A stretch of DNA of 10,321 nucleotides from Burkholderia sp. (GTDB taxonomy: Bacteria > Pseudomonadota > Gammaproteobacteria > Burkholderiales > Burkholderiaceae): assembly GCA_028292565.1 (NCBI GenBank), contig JAQGMD010000320.1, positions 1 through 10,321 of the forward strand, written 5' to 3'. The notes beneath the pieces are model-generated. The model was given only the letters and a program-made list of their open reading frames with translations. It was not told where the DNA came from and did not search any database. The position numbers and the translations under genes are program-made. Shown piece after piece: positions 7,458 to 10,321 of the stretch; positions within the stretch are counted from its first letter, which is position 1, and each line of letters begins with the position of its first letter.

Positions 7458-8162
7458 TTACAGCGCCGACTCCTCGAGCGGATCGACTGGAACTTTCTGT
7501 TTTTGAGCGGAGCTGTCGACGCGCGACTGACCCCCTTCAACGTCTTGCTCTTCCAGCGCCATCTGTTCCTTTTCCCATTTCTGACGAGCCAGCATCATGG
7601 CTTTCAGCGTAGGCCATATCTGTTCAAACATGTCCGCATGTTCATGCTTGAGCAGCCAGATCAATTCTTTCCAGTCGCGATCGGACGCTTCCGATCTATC
7701 GATTTCATCGCCTTCTTCAGTATGGTGCGGGTTGAAGGTGCCATACGTCGCAAAATGGACAATTTCTTCATCGCGGTCGGAAAGGTAGTCGATCAGTGCC
7801 TCGCAGCCGCCATCAATGTTACCAATTGCCTCGATGAATTCACCGGTTTGATCCTCGTCGCGGAAGATGACCGAGTTGATCATCCCGCGCAGATGCGCGT
7901 GGGTACGGTCACCATAGAGCTTTTCCATCACCACCGCCCGCGCGAATTGCTCAGGCGTGACCAGCAGGTTGACCACTGATTCTTTAGACGTGTCGTATTC
8001 GCGGATCACTGCCAGCAGGTCTTTTGGCGGCATCTCCTCGAGAACTGCGACCAGTGCGTGATCGCCTTCGGTTTCCACCAAGGAGACCAGGGCGTATTCG
8101 GCGGCATGAATATCGCCGGCGCGGATCAGGCTTGCTGCTTTTACTACTATGGCGTTGGTCAT
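7458..8162 (-). CDS. Hypothetical protein, 234 aa, third gene of the J-domain cluster
   Basis: No recognised family. The first 110 residues look like packed amphipathic helices, with AASLIRAGDIHAAEYALVSLV (9-29) resembling a helical hairpin of a repeat protein. An acidic middle (HHTEEGDEIDRSEASDRDW, 146-164) is followed by a helical IWLLKHEHADMFEQIWPTLKAMM region and a hydrophilic Glu/Gln-rich tail from about residue 195. The start at 8162 is chosen because the frame further upstream runs into the 177-aa gene in another frame; no ribosome binding site is visible. A gap of 52 AT-rich bases separates it from the 177-aa gene and contains a promoter-like sequence. It probably belongs to the same functional set as its neighbours and could be a protein-protein interaction partner, but nothing in the sequence proves a role. 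Confidence 0.78.
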   Translation of the reverse strand: MTNAIVVKAASLIRAGDIHAAEYALVSLVETEGDHALVAVLEEMPPKDLLAVIREYDTSKESVVNLLVTPEQFARAVVMEKLYGDRTHAHLRGMINSVIFRDEDQTGEFIEAIGNIDGGCEALIDYLSDRDEEIVHFATYGTFNPHHTEEGDEIDRSEASDRDWKELIWLLKHEHADMFEQIWPTLKAMMLARQKWEKEQMALEEQDVEGGQSRVDSSAQKQKVPVDPLEESAL

Positions 8163-8186
8163 AAACTTTTTTAGAAAAATGAATCG

Positions 8187-8214
8187 TTTATAAGTGAATT
8201 GCTTTATGTCGCAA
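8187..8214 (-). promoter_or_regulatory. Possible internal promoter before the 234-aa gene
   Basis: On the minus strand, TTGCGA (8214-8209) and TATAAA (8192-8187) are separated by 16 bases, matching four of six and five of six consensus positions. It starts directly after the stop codon of the 177-aa gene in a distinctly AT-rich gap. A transcript starting near 8180 would have a leader of about 18 bases, so the last two genes of the cluster may also be expressed on their own. Confidence 0.4.
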
Positions 8215-8748
8215 TCAGCCGCGGCGGTCGAAGCCCTGTTGTTCAAGCCAGTCGGCACCCGCCGCATCCAGATCCTGATCGATGTCCTCGCCCTCGTCCC
8301 CGTCCTCACCCCGCTCATCACCGGCCTCGATTTCGCCGGCGGCGTCGTCGAAGTCTCCAATGCTTCTGCCATGCAGGTATTCCAGGCAGACGGTCGTCAG
8401 GAGGAAGTGTTCACCGCCGCGTTCCGACAGCGCGATGTCGGCGAGCCGCTGGGCTGGAGGTTCGAACTGGACTGCGTAGGCTAGCTCTTCCCACGACGGG
8501 AAATCATCCGGTTCGGTGGATGACAGCAGCGCCATCGCGTGCGGATGGGAGAACTTGATGGCGCCATGGAAGGCGACAGCGACCATTTCGGGCGCGACTT
8601 CTATCATCGGCATCAGTGACGCGAAGTGAGTGCGTTTCTCCTTGAGCCGTCCAGCCAGTACGTTTTTTCCCTCCGAGTCGCTTTGCAAGTCTTCGAGTTC
8701 AGTCCGATAAGCTTTTGCCATGTCTTCAAAAAAATACGACAGTCTCAT
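8215..8748 (-). CDS. Hypothetical protein with acidic C-terminal tail, 177 aa, second gene of the J-domain cluster
   Basis: No recognised family. The protein has a globular N-terminal part to about residue 130, including PMIEVAPEMVAVAFHGAIKF (47-66) and ERGGEHFLLTTVCLEYLHGR (109-128). A low-complexity Asp/Glu/Gly tract (about 132-161) follows, and then a short less acidic end, ADWLEQQGFDRRG. A flexible acidic linker capped by a short conserved-looking peptide often tethers a binding motif; here that is inference. Its ATG overlaps the stop of the J-domain gene by four bases (ATGA, 8745-8748), so translation is probably coupled and the two products may be made in step. No membrane segment or signal peptide is present. 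Confidence 0.82.
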   Translation of the reverse strand: MRLSYFFEDMAKAYRTELEDLQSDSEGKNVLAGRLKEKRTHFASLMPMIEVAPEMVAVAFHGAIKFSHPHAMALLSSTEPDDFPSWEELAYAVQFEPPAQRLADIALSERGGEHFLLTTVCLEYLHGRSIGDFDDAAGEIEAGDERGEDGDEGEDIDQDLDAAGADWLEQQGFDRRG

Positions 8749-9023
8749 TGAATCACTTTATTCATGTATGTTGTCCAGATGTCTTTAGCGGTGTCAATCG
8801 GGCTTTCGACCAGATTGCGCCGGCGGTTTTCATCATACCCTTTACGTTTTTCCTCATCCGAAAGCAGCTCGTAGGCTTCCTGGATTTCGCGGAATCTTGC
8901 AGGAGCCTCCGGCGACGCATTCTTATCGGGGTGGAACTCAGATGCTTTTTTGCGGTATGCGCTTTTGACAACTGAAAGCGACGCGTCGCTTTCGATGCCG
9001 AGCATGGCGTAGTAGTCCTTCAT
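8745..9023 (-). CDS. Minimal J-domain (DnaJ-like) co-chaperone
   Basis: A 92-aa protein made almost wholly of an N-terminal J domain: MKDYYAMLGIESDASLSVVK (1-20) is helix I into helix II, the essential HPD tripeptide is intact at residues 31-33 (FHPDKN), and FREIQEAYELLSDEEKR (44-60) is helix III. There is no Gly/Phe region, zinc finger or DnaJ C-terminal substrate-binding domain, so this is a class C J protein that would stimulate an Hsp70 ATPase and rely on its short tail (SPIDTAKDIWTTYMNKVIQ) or a partner for targeting. The ATG at 9023 has an AAGGA site three bases upstream and fits the normal J-domain start; the frame stays open to 9179 but the added residues do not resemble J-protein sequence. 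It heads the four-gene cluster. No Hsp70 gene is in the window. Confidence 0.92.
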   Translation of the reverse strand: MKDYYAMLGIESDASLSVVKSAYRKKASEFHPDKNASPEAPARFREIQEAYELLSDEEKRKGYDENRRRNLVESPIDTAKDIWTTYMNKVIQ

Positions 9024-9119
9024 GCGTCCTTGATCGTGGTGTACGTTGAGGTTCGAAGCACCGAAGAGGGTTGCCGCTTCTTTCAGGATCGGGCAGAAGA
9101 AACCTGAAGAGGGTCCGGG

Positions 9120-9148
9120 AGGATACACCGCCGCTGCCCGTAAGTCGA
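9120..9148 (-). promoter_or_regulatory. Weak candidate promoter of the J-domain cluster
   Basis: On the minus strand, TCGACT (9148-9143) and TATCCT (9125-9120) are 17 bases apart, each matching four of six consensus positions. It is the best sigma70-like pair I found in the 199 bases between the J-domain gene and the lysR remnant, but it is weak. No convincing heat-shock sigma32 promoter was seen. The rest of this gap shows no gene. Confidence 0.25.
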
Positions 9149-9222
9149 CCACTAATGTGGGCTCTTGTCTTCCTGCCATGTACGGGGTTGGCCTTCACAA
9201 CCGCGTGCTTGCAACCATTCGG

Positions 9223-9505
9223 TCAAGTCCGGTACCGCAGCGCATCAACCAGCAAAGAAAAAGCTGGTGAAGACTGGCGGCTGCTTGGGTAGTAGCGATG
9301 GTAGCCCGCAAAGGCAGGGCACCGGTCGTCAAGCACCCGCTTGAGGCGCCCTTGGGCGATATGCTCCCGTACCCGATCTTCCAGCGTAAACGCCAGGCCC
9401 AATCCGGCCAATGTCGCATTGAGAATCTGGATGGGGCTGTTGAACACGAGCTGGCCCTCAACGCGTACATGCAGCTCGCGTTTGCCCTTTTTGAACTCCC
9501 AGGCG
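9223..9505 (-). pseudogene. LysR-family regulator, C-terminal remnant
   Basis: Only the last 93 or so codons of a LysR-type regulator remain. They encode the end of the ligand-binding domain: YAWEFKKGKRELHVRVEGQ, then ILNATLAGLGLAFTLED, IAQGRLKRVLDDRCPAFAGYHRYYP, and the typical ending SPAFSLLVDALRYR before a TGA at 9223-9225. The helix-turn-helix domain and the first lobe are absent, and no start codon belongs to it. At about 9502-9510 the homology stops abruptly and changes to the opposite-strand molybdoenzyme fragment. It cannot bind DNA and is a dead gene. The remaining frame is intact, so the truncation may be fairly recent. Confidence 0.82.
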
Positions 9506-9980
9506 TACACGATCATTGCCCAGACCGCGGCTGAGATGATGGGTGTGCCACTCGACAGGGTGGGGGTGCGCCTCGGCGATTCGACGTTTCCGGTCTCGGC
9601 CGGCTCCGGCGGACAATGGGGCGCCAACAACTCGACTGCCGGCGTCTATGCCGCCTGCGTCAAGCTGCGCGAGGTGGTGGTGCAGAAGCTCGGATTCGAT
9701 ATGGCCGATGCGGTTTTTGCGGACGGTCGGGTTCGCTCGGGGAATCGTAATGCGCCACTCGGCGAGGCAGCACGCGAAGGCAGCCTCGTAGCCGAGGACG
9801 TCATCGAATATGGCGACATCGACAAGAGATATCAGCAATCGACATTCGGCGCGCATTTCGTCGAAGTCGGCGTGGACGCCGCCACGGGCGAAATCCGCGT
9901 GTGGCGCATGCTCGCCGTATGTTCAGCAGGCCGCAGAGGGGTCTGAATCCCGCCAAATGCCGCCAGTAAGGTTTCAATCG
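9503..9980 (+). pseudogene. PaoC/xanthine dehydrogenase-type molybdopterin-binding subunit, internal fragment
   Basis: From about 9503 to 9936 the plus strand encodes a piece of an aldehyde oxidoreductase large subunit of the PaoC (YagR) kind: YTIIAQTAAEMMGVPLDRV, then RLGDSTFPVSAGSGGQWGANN, STAGVYAACVKLRE, and FGAHFVEVGVDAATGEIRVWRMLAVC. At 9934-9943 the reading frame breaks. After GGCCGC, eight bases stand where the family has one codon, giving an in-frame TGA at 9944-9946; homology resumes in another frame as LNPAK and fades by about 9980. Both ends are missing from a protein normally over 700 residues, so no enzyme can be made. The 5' end abuts the lysR remnant head to head. Endpoints are approximate. 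Confidence 0.82.
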
Positions 9981-10056
9981 GAAAGCGGTCATTCAACAGC
10001 CGGCGCTTGATCCAATTGATGCCTACCGGGACAAGCGATTTTTTTGCAATTACGGA

Positions 10057-10321
10057 CTATTTCGTCTTGTACCGAAGCCAGACACCGCCGCCATCCTGCA
10101 TTTCAGCCGAAGTCAGCGAAAGATAAGTTGGCGCCCTCCAGGCTTCCTTGGGTACCTCGAATGATGCCGGATGCTCGCCACGGCCATCGACGAGGGGCAG
10201 GATGAGCACGCTGACCTCGTCGACTAGTCCGGCATTCAAGAATGAGCCGCTGACTGTGGGGCCACCTTCGACAATGAGGCGCTTCAGGCCAAGTTCATCG
10301 GCGAGGATGGCAACGACTCGC
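10057..10321 (-). CDS. RibD C-terminal/dihydrofolate reductase-like family protein, C-terminal part
   Basis: The final 87 codons of a gene that enters from beyond the right edge. Residues RLIVEGGPTVSGSFLNAGLVDE followed by VSVLILPLVDGRGEHPASFE are the NADPH-binding and C-terminal elements of the RibD C-terminal domain (DHFR-like fold), with the characteristic VEGGPT turn. The segment ends at a TAG at 10057-10059. Stand-alone members of this family are NAD(P)H-dependent reductases, often of unknown substrate. The RibD fusion acts in riboflavin synthesis, but a deaminase half cannot be seen here. It lies on the same strand as the lysR remnant, separated from it by the paoC fragment. No terminator was found after it. 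Confidence 0.85.
   Translation of the reverse strand, partial: RVVAILADELGLKRLIVEGGPTVSGSFLNAGLVDEVSVLILPLVDGRGEHPASFEVPKEAWRAPTYLSLTSAEMQDGGGVWLRYKTK

Noticed and set aside
6984..7979. A 331-codon open frame on the plus strand opposite the 411-aa and 234-aa genes
   Set aside because: It spans two well-supported minus-strand genes and their junction, shows no recognisable domain, and looks like a codon-bias shadow of those genes.
8163..8372. Longer form of the 234-aa protein starting at 8372
   Set aside because: The extra 70 residues overlap the 177-aa gene in another frame, are Arg/Thr/Pro-rich low-quality sequence, and run through the AT-rich gap.
9024..9179. N-terminal extension of the J-domain gene to an ATG at 9179
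   Set aside because: The 52 extra residues do not look like J-protein sequence, the ATG at 9179 lacks a well-placed ribosome binding site, and the ATG at 9023 has AAGGA upstream and matches the normal start of the domain.
9170..9226. Heat-shock sigma32 promoter for the J-domain gene
   Set aside because: A CCCCGTAC stretch on the minus strand resembles the -10, but no CTTGAA-like -35 lies at the right distance.
9458..9856. A 132-codon minus-strand open frame across the scar
   Set aside because: It is antisense to the recognisable PaoC fragment over most of its length and has no protein features of its own.
9223..9980. An insertion sequence or transposon causing the lysR/paoC junction
   Set aside because: No terminal inverted repeats, target duplication or transposase-like sequence is visible at either side of the junction.

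Overview
The window looks like chromosomal DNA of a betaproteobacterium, most likely Burkholderiales. The grounds are moderately high GC, a TctC/Bug-type solute-binding protein with its TctB and TctA partners, and fragments of a LysR regulator and a PaoC-like molybdoenzyme of kinds common in that group. This placement is inference from gene content. No rRNA, tRNA, CRISPR array or complete insertion sequence was seen.

Positions 1-4391 (minus strand) hold a probable uptake and catabolic operon in the order tctC, tctB, tctA, alpha/beta hydrolase, fumarylacetoacetate hydrolase-family gene (the last cut by the window edge). A divergent GntR/HutC-type regulator follows at 4597-5334 (plus strand). 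The roughly 205-base gap between tctC and the regulator contains a good sigma70-type promoter for tct, a perfect -10 for the regulator, and a 7+5+7 inverted repeat between them that suits a shared operator. Together the genes suggest import of a carboxylate by a tripartite tricarboxylate transporter, then ester or C-C bond hydrolysis, under a ligand-sensing repressor. The substrate cannot be read from the sequence. A nested RNA structure lies between tctC and tctB and could set different expression of the two. Downstream of gntR on the same strand is a ModA-like binding-protein domain with no signal peptide (5409-6122).

Positions 6204-9023 (minus strand) hold a compact four-gene cluster: a minimal J-domain protein (92 aa), an acidic-tailed protein (177 aa, ATGA overlap with the J gene), a 234-aa helical protein and a 411-aa protein. 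I recognise no family for the last three. The J protein has an intact HPD motif, so the cluster may be a dedicated Hsp70 co-chaperone with partners or clients. This is the best candidate in the window for an undescribed system.

Positions 9223 to about 9980 are a gene graveyard. The 3' end of a LysR regulator gene (minus strand) is fused head to head with an internal fragment of a PaoC/xanthine dehydrogenase-type molybdopterin-binding subunit (plus strand), itself frameshifted. The arrangement fits deletion of the middle of an ancestral divergent lysR-paoABC locus. The window ends inside a RibD C-terminal/dihydrofolate reductase-like gene (minus strand, 10057 to the edge). No gene-free stretch exceeds 300 bases.
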